51,550 bases of DNA from Paraburkholderia elongata (GTDB lineage Bacteria > Pseudomonadota > Gammaproteobacteria > Burkholderiales > Burkholderiaceae): the NCBI RefSeq assembly GCF_013177735.1, contig NZ_WOEZ01000001.1, positions 1-51,550 of the forward strand. Direction: 5' to 3'. A program made the translations under genes and the position numbers. The first letter of the stretch is position 1; each line of letters begins with the position of its first letter. The notes under the pieces are model-generated. The model was not told where the DNA came from. It did not search any database and saw only the letters and a list, made by a program, of their open reading frames with translations. Positions 43,714 to 51,550 of the stretch are shown here, in pieces.

Positions 43714-44460
43714 GTGAGCAAGCTTGCAGGCAAGGTGGCCGTCGTCACCGGTGCATCAAAGGGTATCGGAGCCGCTATCGCCAAGGCTCGCGCAGCAGAG
43801 GGTGCTTCGGCAGTCGTGAACTATGCAAGCAGCAAGGCAGGCGCCGATGCCGTTGTAGCTGCGACTATCGCGGCCAACGGCAAAGCAGTTTCCGTCGCTG
43901 GCGACGTTTCAAAGTCGGTGGACGCGCAAGGCATTGTCAACGCCGCCATCGAAACGTATGGTCGCCTCGATATCCTCATCAACAATTCGGGCATCTACGA
44001 GTTTGCGCCAATCGAAGAAATCACCGCGGAGCATTTCCGCAAACAGTTCGATACGAACGTACTCGGTGTGCTGCTCACGACGCAAGCCGCCGTAAAGCAT
44101 CTTGGCGAGGGGGCGAGCATCATCAACGTCAGTTCGACCGTGAGTCGCATTACGCCGCCGGCGAGCGCCGTTTATAGTGGCACGAAGGGCGCTGTTGACG
44201 CGATCACCGGCGTGCTCGCGCGTGAACTGGGTTCGAGGAAGATTCGCGTGAACTCAATCAATCCAGGCGTCGTGGAGACCGAAGGCACGCACAACGCCGG
44301 GATCATCGGCTCCGAATTGGAAGCGTCGGCGCTCAGCCAGACACCGCTCGACCGTCTGGGTCAGCCAGATGACATCGCGTCAATCGCAGTCTTCCTCGCA
44401 TCGGACGACGCGCGATGGATCACGGGCGAGCATCTTATCGCTAGCGGCGGCATGCGGTGA
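43714..44460 (+). CDS. Short-chain dehydrogenase/reductase
   Basis: A 248-residue classical SDR. The cofactor motif TGASKGIG is at residues 12-19, NNSG follows strand 4, the catalytic residues are Ser140 (NVSST), Tyr154 and Lys158 (YSGTK), and the end reads ITGEHLIASGGMR. The NYASS after strand 2 suggests NADP(H) or NAD(H) without a clear choice. The GTG at 43714 with TGAGGAAG upstream is the best start. It shares its promoter block with the badI-like gene, so it may reduce or oxidise a hydroxy/keto-acyl intermediate of the same pathway, by analogy with BadH, but it looks closer to FabG-type generalists. Confidence 0.9.
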   Translation: MSKLAGKVAVVTGASKGIGAAIAKARAAEGASAVVNYASSKAGADAVVAATIAANGKAVSVAGDVSKSVDAQGIVNAAIETYGRLDILINNSGIYEFAPIEEITAEHFRKQFDTNVLGVLLTTQAAVKHLGEGASIINVSSTVSRITPPASAVYSGTKGAVDAITGVLARELGSRKIRVNSINPGVVETEGTHNAGIIGSELEASALSQTPLDRLGQPDDIASIAVFLASDDARWITGEHLIASGGMR

Positions 44461-44742
44461 TTCGCAAGGGACGCCACACTGAACGTCAACGAGGAGTGGG
44501 CCGCGATTTGAGCGTGACACACGTTTGAATGTCCGGTCCCGCGCGCGGGCGAATGACGTCTTATGGCCCGCAATCTGCCTCACGGGCGCCGACTGATGGC
44601 GAACAGTCGTGTAGGGATGGCTCTGTGATTGCGTCGCGTGGGGATGCATCGAGTTGGTGGAACACGTGGCCCGATTTACGCGTCGACCACCGGCGCAAAC
44701 AGGATGGGTAACGGGCACCAATGAACCTAAAGGAGGATTCTC

Positions 44743-45144
44743 ATGCCACTGGTACGTGTGACGATGATCAAGGGGAAGTCGCCCGAGTACATCAAGAAAA
44801 TGTCAGACAGCATATACGAAGCGCTCGTCGAGGCTTATCAGATGCCCGAAAACGATTTGTTCCAGATCATAGAGCAACTTGAACCCGGCGATCTGATCTA
44901 CGATCGTCGGTACGGGATCAACGGGCAGCGCTCCGACGATTTCATGATCATTAACATCGAGTCGGACGCGCGGCGTCGGGACGAAAAGGAGGCTTTCCTG
45001 GCGCGTCTTTCGGACAAACTTGCTGCTTCGCCGGGAATTGCACGTGACGATGTCTTCGTCCGCCTCTCCATGAACGCAGGTGCGGAAGACTGGTCTTTCG
45101 GTAGCGGTTGTCCCGCATCGAAAATGGTTGTCGACGCAAGCTGA
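44743..45144 (+). CDS. Tautomerase-superfamily protein
   Basis: A 133-residue protein with the catalytic Pro directly after Met (MPLVRVTMIKGKSPEYIKKM), the mark of 4-oxalocrotonate tautomerase and MIF-type enzymes. It is about twice the 4-OT length, as in the two-domain tautomerase_2 family. AAAGGAGGA precedes the ATG. It catalyses keto-enol tautomerisation or a hydrolytic or decarboxylating variant, with Pro1 as base. It follows the SDR in the same direction after 282 bases with nothing recognised. A step in a keto-acid pathway that ends at the FAH-family enzyme is plausible. Confidence 0.88.
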   Translation: MPLVRVTMIKGKSPEYIKKMSDSIYEALVEAYQMPENDLFQIIEQLEPGDLIYDRRYGINGQRSDDFMIINIESDARRRDEKEAFLARLSDKLAASPGIARDDVFVRLSMNAGAEDWSFGSGCPASKMVVDAS

Positions 45145-45280
45145 TCACTGAACCGTCTGCCGCTCGGTTTGTATTGATCTCGGACGTCGATGTGCAGAAT
45201 CCGGGCGGCACGATTACCACGCATTTATGCAGATGATCTGTGCGTCGGTAAATCGCTCCTTCATCGAGTTCTCCTTGCCT

Positions 45281-45429
45281 CTAGTGCAGCGTTCCGTTCT
45301 GTTTGGAACTTAAGCGACTATTGGCGAGAATGACCTTCTGCAAGATGTCGCGCGTGCTTTTGGTCCAGATGAACGGCTTGGGGGCGGTGTTGTGGTGAGC
45401 CACGTATTCGTACCCACACTGTAGCAACG
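45281..45429 (-). pseudogene. IS630-family transposase, C-terminal fragment
   Basis: The minus strand encodes YVAHHNTAPKPFIWTKSTRD and ILQKVILANSRLSSKQNGTL followed by H and a stop at 45281. HN..PKPFIWTK is the hallmark C-terminus of IS630-type transposases. The frame differs from that of the aldo/keto reductase upstream and replaces its last roughly 60 codons. The rest of the IS is absent. Confidence 0.8.
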
Positions 45430-46367
45430 CCGAATCTCCGTAGGGTTCTTTGCGCCGACCAAGACGGTGGCGACCGCAGGGTGAGCCGCGACGAATTGCA
45501 CGGCGGCTGTAGGCAGGGCCACGCTGAACTCATCGCAGACCTCCTCGACCGCTTCGACCTTGTCGATGATCGACTGAGGCGCATCGCTATAATCGAACAG
45601 TTTGTTGGGGCCTTTCGAGCCCCCCGCGAGAATTCCCGAGTTGAAAACCCCAGCCGCAATCACGTCAATACCGAGGCGCTCGCATTCGGGGAAGAAATGT
45701 GACGACGCTTCATCGTTGATCAGCGTGTACCGGCCCGCGATGAGACAGCAATCGAGAGGGAACTCGTTCGCCATATCGAGGACCGCAGCCGTTTCGTTCA
45801 CACCGATGCTCACGGCCTTCACGGCACCACTTTCACGCAACTCGCGTAGGGCCTTGAATCCGCCGTCCTGCAGTTGGGTCCAATATCTGTCATTGTCGTC
45901 ACCGTGAGATAAGCGGCCGGTGTCATGGACGTGGATGATGTCGATGCCATCGATCCCGAAGCGCTGCTGGCTGTCTTCGAAAGATCGCATGATCCCATCA
46001 TAGCTGTAGTCAAACTCGTCTACGAAAGGCAGTCCGTCGATCCATTCGATGCCGAAAATCACCTTGTCTGTTTTCCGGGCACGTCTCCTCGTCTTAAGGA
46101 CCCGTCCGACCTTCGTGCTTATGACAACGTCACGGCGCAGTTCCTTTGCGCGCAGGAAATGCCCTAGAAAATGTTCTGTTCGCCCGTTCCCGTAGCCAGG
46201 TGCTGTGTCGAAATAGAGCCCCCCTCATCCGGCGCTGCCAGAATTGTTTCTTCGAAGTCGTCGTAGGTCGTGCGGGCGCCGAGACCGCTCAATGGGACAG
46301 TACCCATCGCCATTCGGCTAACCAGAAGATTTGAATTGCCCAGCTTCCGCTTCGCCAATTGTTTCAT
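45430..46367 (-). pseudogene. Aldo/keto reductase (aldose dehydrogenase type), frameshifted and truncated
   Basis: It starts MKQLAKRKLGNSNLLVSRMA and MGTVPLSGL. A frameshift near 46220 is followed by YFDTAPGYGNGRTEHFLGHF (Asp and Tyr of the catalytic tetrad), VISTKVGRVLKTRRR (Lys), IEWIDGLPFVDEFDYSYDGI and MRSFEDSQQRF, then DIIHVHD (His) and FPLDCCLIAGRYTLINDEAS. The end is VATVLVGAKNPTEIRR, where IS630 sequence takes over. The family includes D-threo-aldose (L-fucose) dehydrogenase and pyridoxal 4-dehydrogenase. One frameshift and loss of the C-terminus make it a pseudogene. It is convergent with the tautomerase gene. Confidence 0.87.
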
Positions 46368-46385
46368 TTCTGGAACTCCTTCATA

Positions 46386-46738
46386 TTATTGGTATAGATC
46401 GCCTTCCCCCGCGTGCCGAACAATGAGGAAGTCGCCGCCGATGCTCCGAATGTAAGAAAGCGCCTTCTTGAAATTTGCAAAACCTCTCCTCCTCTTTGTT
46501 ATCCTTCCTTTCGCTCGAACCTCGCGACAGCCGTTGCGGCGCTGAATACCCGTTACGATAGTCAAAAAAAGTAGACCTTTTGGTTTCGTCCCCCGAGAAA
46601 TGCATGGACGCTGCACGCGTTCGAGCCAGCGTGTGGCCTCCAACGCGACGACTCGCGCTAACGATTTGGCGACGTAGTTGGCTTGACGCATCCTGCAATG
46701 TCCACCCACCGGGCTTTCGACGCGTGGACACTGTGATG
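46386..46738. other. Unassigned stretch upstream of the aldo/keto reductase
   Basis: About 350 bases. A minus-strand frame ends FANFKKALSYIRSIGGDFLI before a stop at 46386 and looks locally protein-like, but I do not recognise it and see no supported start. The stretch lies between two pseudogenes and may be a further remnant. Confidence 0.35.
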
Positions 46739-47262
46739 TTATTTCATTTTGGAGAGTGCCGGCGCCACGTCGCGCGCGAGTCGGCGCATGGTTTCCCATT
46801 CGCGATGGCGGTTGCGGCCACTGGCGTCCATTGAGGCCAAAAGAAGCGTACCGAACGGGCCGACATTCTCGCGAAGCGCTGCGAGTTTCTCTATCACGGT
46901 TCTAGAAGAGCCGTAAATCACCTGGTTTTTCGTCAAGTTCGCGACGGTCAGGGTCTCGTCGGAATCGTTCGGGTTTTCCTTTAGGATGATGGTGTAGTTC
47001 GCGCGCCGCATGACCTCGATCAGGTAGGCGAAGTAGTGGTAATTTCCGCCTTTCGAATCCATCACCCACTCCAACGCCTGCTCATCAGTTTCCGCCACAA
47101 CCACGTTGCGGGCGACGCGCCAGTCGTCGCCAGAGGCCTTGCGACCGACTCGCATCCCTCCACGTATTTCTTCCAGTGGCTGCCAACAATGCACTCAGCA
47201 CAGAAATTCGCGCTAACGCCGATCCAGCCTCTTTCACCGGCCGTCTTCAACCGGCAAATCAC
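46739..47262 (-). pseudogene. LLM-class monooxygenase, C-terminal half
   Basis: The minus strand reads LKTAGERGWIGVSANFCAEC, VGSHWKKYVEGCES, then after a frameshift near 47140 VGRKASGDDWRVARNVVVAE, TDEQALEWVMDSKGG, and ends ETMRRLARDVAPALSKMK. This is the C-terminal half of a flavin monooxygenase whose expected N-terminal part would end like the fragment at 28.18 kb (PPIAMSPFSGKVKAA). The N-terminal half is absent here. It lies downstream of the porin gene and is inactive. Confidence 0.8.
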
Positions 47263-47433
47263 CAATCCCGCTACCGCTCGGGCTAAACTTAGACCAACCA
47301 GTCTCCGCGCTTCCCGAGGGGTTCACGGGCGGTTTAAGGTCATTTATTTACAACAGACATCGTTAATTCAACTGCGACAGCAGTCTACATTCAACTTGAC
47401 GAGGTGACCTGCGGAAACCTCGCCACGGGTGCA

Positions 47434-48474
47434 TCAGAATCGATGTCGAATCCCAGCAATCACTGTGTTGCCCGTGCCGAGATCGCTGACCTTATCGTAC
47501 GAATACGCCAGATAGGTATCGGTGCGCGCCGAGAGCAGATAGTCGTACGCGATGCTCGCCGTATTATGGTAGACGTGGGGTGCCCGCCCGTACGTGATGT
47601 AATCTCGCGCCCAAGACACCAGGATATTGTTGAACGGATTGATGCGGATCGTCGCACCGATCTGGCCAATGTTGTCCTTTCTCGCGACGCCGCCATTGTT
47701 GGTGCGCTGGTACTCAGCGTAAAGCTTGATCCACGTAAAGTCATAGCTGGCCGCAGCGTGCACCGTCAACTGATCCGACGCCGCACCGAGATTCGCTGCG
47801 GGCGCGTTCGGATAGGTTGGAATCTTGATTCGCTCCATTCCCGCAGTCGCCGCGAACGCATTGTTCGTGTAGTCCAGCATGGCCAGAACGTTATTGGTTC
47901 CCGGAGCACCGGCGACGTTGCCGAAACTGTATGCAAGTGTCGTGCTCAAGCCTTTCGCGACCGGGCTTTGGTAGATCACGGCATTGCTCATTTCGTCGTC
48001 GCCGGCCAACGCACGACCGTAGGCGGCGAGGTAAGACTGCACGATAACCGGGTTCAGCGTAATGCTACCGCTGAACGGATTGAAACGTGCCTGCGCGAGG
48101 AACAGCGGATTGGCCTGCTGACCAAAGGTCACAGTGCCAAACGGGCCCGACAGGCCAACGTATGCGTTATAGGAAAAGAAACTGTCGTGCGTCGTGCGTC
48201 CGGCCTGGCCGTTCTGGATGAGGACGTAGGATTGCAAGTCGAAGATAGCGTGCACGCCGCCACCGAGATCCTCGTTCCCCTTCATGCCCCAGAACGACGA
48301 GGTTAACCCACCGTTGCCGACTTTCGCTGTCGAAGCTGTCGCGCCCGACACTTTAGTGGAGCCGACGAACGAGTCGAGCGCGCCGAACAGGTCCACCTGA
48401 CCACCCGAGCTTTGCGCTTGAGCGCTCGCGCAGAGGACCGCACTTCCAATCATCAATACCCCAATTTTTTTCAT
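47434..48474 (-). CDS. Gram-negative porin
   Basis: A 346-residue trimeric porin of the betaproteobacterial OmpC/Omp32 family. The signal peptide is KKIGVLMIGSAVLCASAQA; the mature protein starts QSSGGQVDLFGALDSFVG and ends TVIAGIRHRF with the terminal Phe. GGLTSSFWGMKGNEDLGGGV and HAIFDLQSYV form the first hairpins, and YVGLSGPFGTVTFGQQANPL leads to loop 3. It allows small hydrophilic or anionic substrates through the outer membrane. It lies behind the MFS gene (128 bases) and the FAH gene on the same strand and so probably belongs to the IclR-controlled uptake module. Confidence 0.94.
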   Translation of the reverse strand: MKKIGVLMIGSAVLCASAQAQSSGGQVDLFGALDSFVGSTKVSGATASTAKVGNGGLTSSFWGMKGNEDLGGGVHAIFDLQSYVLIQNGQAGRTTHDSFFSYNAYVGLSGPFGTVTFGQQANPLFLAQARFNPFSGSITLNPVIVQSYLAAYGRALAGDDEMSNAVIYQSPVAKGLSTTLAYSFGNVAGAPGTNNVLAMLDYTNNAFAATAGMERIKIPTYPNAPAANLGAASDQLTVHAAASYDFTWIKLYAEYQRTNNGGVARKDNIGQIGATIRINPFNNILVSWARDYITYGRAPHVYHNTASIAYDYLLSARTDTYLAYSYDKVSDLGTGNTVIAGIRHRF

Positions 48475-48602
48475 CGAGCCTCTTCATTGGCCGGTCATCT
48501 CGCGCATATGAAACTTCGCCAGTTTCACGACCATTTACAATATTTAGTTAATCAAACTTATTAGGAAAGAAGAATCGTTCGACATTTTCCGACAGCCGTC
48601 AC

Positions 48603-49931
48603 CTAGCTCGATTCCCTACTGGTCTCCGGCAAAAAACGACAGAAAATCAACGAACCTACCGCGCCGATGAAGCCGAACGCTACCGCGAACTCGATACCCA
48701 GTCCAGTCGAACGCGCAACCACGAGTCCCAACAGCGGTGCGCCTCCTCCGCCGATCGCACGACCAGTGGAGTAAACGAAGTTCTGCGCAGTGGCCCGTAT
48801 TTCTGTCTGAAACAGCTCGCCGATCCAGACTCCTTGGATACCTAGATAGCTGAAACCGATCTGCAGCGCGAGATACGACAGCACGATCGCCGAGAGCCAG
48901 TCGATTCCCGGAGCAGCGCCATGCGGTGTCGAATGCCCAGTCATACTAAAGTAGAAGTACACATAGGCAAGCACGCCGAACGCCGAGCTGAATGTGTAAG
49001 CCCAGCGCCGGCCTTTCCAGTCCGACAGGATGCCGCTGAGCGGATACGCGACGCCGGCAGTTATACTGGCGACCATCCCCAAACGTGCCACTTCGGCAGC
49101 CGGGAGATGAAAGGATGTCTGCCACATCGCCGGTGAATAGGTGACCACCGCGTAGCATCCGTAGAAGCCGAACGACAGCATCAACGTGCACCACACGACG
49201 CGCAGGCCAGTTCCACCACGCAGCGCTTCGGCCAGGCGCAGCGGGATCTGCTGCGTCGACGCGATACCTGTGACGAGCGCATCGCGAGCCGCTAGCCAGG
49301 CACGGGACTCAGGCATGAAGACGCGCACGAATCCGGCCAATATCGCCGCGCAGCCCAGATAGCCGAATGCCCAGCGCCACGCATCGCTACCGTACGCGGC
49401 CACGCAGAATGAATACATGGCAGCTGCGCCCCAGATGCCTACGAGAAACATCGACTGCAGCAGACCGCTCATCAGCCCCCGACGCCCGCCGCGCGCTGGC
49501 AGCGCTTCATTAACGTAGGCGAACGCAATTCCCGCCTCACCGCCGATGCCGACTCCTGTCAAGATCCGGACGATCATCAGCGTCCAGTAGTCAGTTGCGA
49601 ACGCTGTTAACAACGTAAAGATGCCGAACATCGCGACGGTCAGCGTCAGTCCGAGCCGACGTCCAAAGCGATCTGCGATCCGCCCGAATATCAACCCACC
49701 GACGATACCAATCACGTAGCTGCACGCCTGGATAATCGAGATATCGACCAGGGAGACGCCGAAGTGGTGGGCGAGTGGCACCATGAAGAACAGAAAAATC
49801 GCGAAATCCGCCCCATCGAACACCGTGCCGAGAAACGAAAACAGCAAGATGAGCACGCGCTCTCGTGACGTGTACGCATTGGCGACGCCGCGGGAAGCGG
49901 ACGTCGCGTTGTCCATCGTCTTGGAGAACAT
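48603..49931 (-). CDS. MFS transporter (sugar-acid/aromatic-acid symporter type)
   Basis: A 442-residue 12-TM major facilitator. LFSFLGTVFDGADFAIFLFF opens with the charged residue of helix 1, FGRIADRFGRRLGLTL is motif A, and MIVRILTGVGIGGEAGIAF the helix-4 motif. A second motif A-like loop reads SGILSDWKGRRWAY. It resembles sialate:H+ and AAHS carriers and is likely to import the island's substrate. GAGGGG lies upstream of the ATG. It sits between the FAH and porin genes in one leftward group, and is the intact counterpart of the broken MFS genes at 13.8 and 37.9 kb. Confidence 0.92.
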   Translation of the reverse strand: MFSKTMDNATSASRGVANAYTSRERVLILLFSFLGTVFDGADFAIFLFFMVPLAHHFGVSLVDISIIQACSYVIGIVGGLIFGRIADRFGRRLGLTLTVAMFGIFTLLTAFATDYWTLMIVRILTGVGIGGEAGIAFAYVNEALPARGGRRGLMSGLLQSMFLVGIWGAAAMYSFCVAAYGSDAWRWAFGYLGCAAILAGFVRVFMPESRAWLAARDALVTGIASTQQIPLRLAEALRGGTGLRVVWCTLMLSFGFYGCYAVVTYSPAMWQTSFHLPAAEVARLGMVASITAGVAYPLSGILSDWKGRRWAYTFSSAFGVLAYVYFYFSMTGHSTPHGAAPGIDWLSAIVLSYLALQIGFSYLGIQGVWIGELFQTEIRATAQNFVYSTGRAIGGGGAPLLGLVVARSTGLGIEFAVAFGFIGAVGSLIFCRFLPETSRESS

Positions 49932-50117
49932 TTAGCGAGCCCCTCGCGGATTGATCCAAGGCATCCTGCGAGAGGTGCGCCCTGCTCGATTTGAGATCGC
50001 AGGTCGCCGCAGAGCCAGAGGCCATGAGGTCGAGGTTCTGCCCGTTACGTGCTCCATGGTCGTCTCCCGTATTTTCATTTTTGCCACCGCATCGTCGGCC
50101 GGCGACATCGTTGATAA

Positions 50118-50960
50118 TCAGTCCGCTGCGGTAACCCTTTGGCTTTGCTCACCCAATCCGGCAATGCCAAGCCTGACCTGGTCGCCAGGCTGCAGGAAGA
50201 CCGGCGGCTTGCGGCCAATGCCTACGCCGGGAGGAGTACCGGTCGCGATCACGTCGCCGGGAAGCAGCGTCATGTAGCGGCTCAGATAGGCGACAAGCTG
50301 CGCGACCGAAAAGATCATCGCCTTGGTATTGCTCTGCTGCATCCGCTTGCCATTGACCTCCAACCACAGGTCGAGCTTCTGCGGATCAGGAATCTCATCG
50401 CGGGTGACAAGCCAGGGTCCGATCGGACCGAAGGTGTCGCAGCCCTTGCCCTTGTCCCACTGCGACGATTGCATCTGATACGCCCGCTCTGAAACGTCGT
50501 TCAACACGCAATAGCCCGCCACGTGATCAAGCGCGTCAGCCTCGGAGACATATTGCGCCCTGGTGCCGATGACCACACCGAGCTCCACCTCCCAATCCAG
50601 CTTGCACGCGCCGCGCGGGCGGACGATGTCGTCGCACGGCCCCATGATGCAGCTGGTGGCTTTCATGAATACCACAGGCTCTTCGGGAATCGGCATTCCC
50701 GCTTCCTTTGCGTGATCAACGTAGTTCAAACCGATCGCAATGAATTTCTGCACGCTATTCCACGGAGTGCCCATGCGCGGCTCGCCACTCACAAGAGGCA
50801 AATCGTCGATGTGGATCTCCCGCAAACGGTGCAGGCCCGACGGCGAGAGGTCTGCTGGACTGAGATCGTCCACCATCCCGGAAAGGTCACGGATTCGACC
50901 GAGTGCATCGATCATCCCGGGCTTTTCCTGTCCCACGTTTCCGTATCGACACAGTTTCAT
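50118..50960 (-). CDS. Fumarylacetoacetate hydrolase family protein
   Basis: A 280-residue FAH-fold enzyme. Segments FIAIGLNYVDHAKEAGMPIP, VVFMKATSCIMGPCDDIVRP, CKLDWEVELGVVIGTRAQY (metal-binding glutamates), GYCVLNDVSERAYQ, GKGCDTFGPIGPWLVTRDEI and LPGDVIATGTPPGVG define the family, which includes acylpyruvate hydrolases, 2-hydroxyhepta-2,4-diene-1,7-dioate isomerases and ureidoglycolate lyase. It cleaves or decarboxylates a 2,4-diketo acid with Mg2+. GAGG lies before the ATG at 50960. It is divergent from the second iclR across a 386-base region with the operator at 51072 and heads the FAH-MFS-porin group. A copy of its first five codons survives at 22236-22251. Confidence 0.94.
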   Translation of the reverse strand: MKLCRYGNVGQEKPGMIDALGRIRDLSGMVDDLSPADLSPSGLHRLREIHIDDLPLVSGEPRMGTPWNSVQKFIAIGLNYVDHAKEAGMPIPEEPVVFMKATSCIMGPCDDIVRPRGACKLDWEVELGVVIGTRAQYVSEADALDHVAGYCVLNDVSERAYQMQSSQWDKGKGCDTFGPIGPWLVTRDEIPDPQKLDLWLEVNGKRMQQSNTKAMIFSVAQLVAYLSRYMTLLPGDVIATGTPPGVGIGRKPPVFLQPGDQVRLGIAGLGEQSQRVTAAD

Positions 50961-51071
50961 CTGTCATCCTCAATAAGTTATCAGAACGGCGATCGCCACG
51001 ATTCGTCGTCATTCGCCGGCGCCACTCGCTTGTGCCACTGTTAGGCGAGCGGGTTTGCAGCGTCGCGTTGT

Positions 51072-51094
51072 TTTAGGTATCGTTGTTACCTAAA
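51072..51094. promoter_or_regulatory. IclR-type operator, iclR copy 2 / FAH
   Basis: TTTAGGTATC (51072-51081), GTT, GTTACCTAAA (51085-51094): 9 of 10 bases of each arm are complementary. It lies in the divergent region between FAH and iclR and would allow one regulator to control both. Confidence 0.7.
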
Positions 51095-51346
51095 TACTAA
51101 GATGGTGTGAATCGAGGTGTCAACCAGAAAGGGGCTGTCGTTTACCCCTGTCGCGAGTGCTCCGGAAAACTCGAGCCCAGTTTGTACGGACCCCGTGCGG
51201 CGAAAGCCACCCACCCTGCTTCACACATCCGTTCGTTGCTTGTCAGATGTCGTCGATCAGGGCAGAATTTCAGCCCGATGTCGTTCCTCGGCGGCTCATC
51301 GCTACATCCGCGACACAACCCACTTTCCGCATCTGGAGCCACCTTG

Positions 51347-51550
51347 ATGAAAAGCGCAGCAGACACTGTCACCTCCGCCAACAAAAGAGCGGCGACCAGA
51401 AAGGCGGGAACTGCCAGCCCAAACGCGTCCGAAAACCATTCTCATGCTGGAGATGCGCTGATTACCGTCGAGCGGACGATGCGTATCATCGAAATGCTCG
51501 CCGATTCTCGCGACGGCTTGTCCGTCACCGAAATCAGCAGGCGTCTGGAC
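51347..51550 (+). CDS. IclR-family transcriptional regulator, copy 2 (partial, cut by window end)
   Basis: The first 68 codons of a second iclR. It starts ATGAAAAGC with GGAG 8 bases upstream, a better start than the TTG of copy 1. It encodes the flexible N-terminus and the first helices of the HTH (ALITVERTMRIIEMLADS, GLSVTEISRRLD), identical to copy 1 over the last 42 codons. The effector domain lies beyond the window. It probably represses or activates FAH-MFS-porin and, through matching operators, hyuA and the GMC-ALDH operon. Confidence 0.88.
   Translation, partial: MKSAADTVTSANKRAATRKAGTASPNASENHSHAGDALITVERTMRIIEMLADSRDGLSVTEISRRLD

Larger units (their letters stand above)
50945..51550 (+). 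repeat. Direct repeat, right copy (FAH start / operator / iclR start)
   Basis: Same orientation and content as 22236-22843. The leader shows many scattered differences, including GTATCGTT against GTATCACT in the operator. From 51424 to the window end all bases are identical to copy 1. It runs off the window. Confidence 0.9.

Noticed and set aside
1..51550. CRISPR arrays, tRNA and rRNA genes, replication origin, prophage structural genes
   Set aside because: Looked for by eye at all scales; no repeat-spacer pattern, cloverleaf, Rep protein with iterons, or phage morphogenesis gene was seen.

Overview
The window reads as accessory DNA from a high-GC betaproteobacterium of the Burkholderiaceae (Paraburkholderia, Caballeronia or Cupriavidus type). 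The reasons are the codon style, the etfBA pair, the porin, the RND/YCF48/DUF1329/DUF1302 cluster and the mix of IS families (IS6, IS5/IS427, IS3/IS2, IS1182, IS21, IS630). No tRNA, rRNA, CRISPR array or replication origin was seen. Gene decay is heavy: at least 14 genes or IS copies are truncated, frameshifted or stopped.

Layout. 0-8 kb: a LysR regulator, a graveyard of acyl-CoA gene ends, an intact etfBA pair, a decayed transaldolase, IS3 and IS5 remnants, a perfect 34-bp inverted repeat built of IS ends, and a decayed DHA2 efflux pump. 8-12.7 kb: a PAS-GGDEF-EAL signalling protein with visibly lower GC, an IS1182 fragment, a TetR gene stopped by a single TAA, and a PaaI-type thioesterase. 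12.8-20.4 kb: a chimeric IS6 element, then a leftward operon DUF1302 > DUF1329 > YCF48-like > RND (HAE3/MMPL type), typical of outer-membrane export or uptake of hydrophobic compounds, whose last gene (an aromatic-acid MFS porter) is cut by the IS6 element.

20.6-51.5 kb: a catabolic island. Its genes encode a group A flavin monooxygenase (LLM), an IclR regulator, hydantoinase/oxoprolinase HyuB and HyuA, a second (broken) LLM with its flavin reductase, an aldehyde dehydrogenase and a GMC alcohol oxidoreductase, a 3-oxoacid CoA-transferase, a BadI-like ring-cleaving 2-ketocycloacyl-CoA hydrolase, a cupin, a frameshifted MHS transporter, an alpha/beta hydrolase, a beta-hydroxyacid dehydrogenase, an SDR, a tautomerase, a broken aldo/keto reductase, a porin, an MFS transporter and a fumarylacetoacetate-hydrolase-family (FAH) enzyme. 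A plausible logic is: entry by porin and MFS, oxygenation by LLM plus flavin reductase, lactam or imide opening by HyuAB, alcohol to aldehyde to acid by GMC and ALDH, CoA activation by ScoAB, then C-C cleavage by the BadI-like hydrolase and the FAH enzyme. The substrate is not determined by the sequence.

Two regulatory codes appear to organise the island. (1) A palindrome GTAWC-N3-GTTAC lies upstream of both iclR copies (shared with the divergent FAH gene), hyuA and the GMC gene, and in a degenerate form upstream of the LLM gene. This is a predicted IclR regulon. (2) A different palindrome, TGTGC-N6-GCACA, occurs as a pair in each of two long divergent intergenic regions (scoAB/badI and the hydroxyacid dehydrogenase/SDR pair), with a further conserved block of about 70 bp. 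This is a predicted second regulon whose regulator is not in the window. The island is bracketed by direct repeats of about 0.6 kb (start of the FAH gene, operator and start of iclR) about 28.7 kb apart. In the left repeat an IS6 fragment replaces the FAH gene after its fifth codon. This is the signature of IS-mediated deletion and of a unit that could be amplified or excised.
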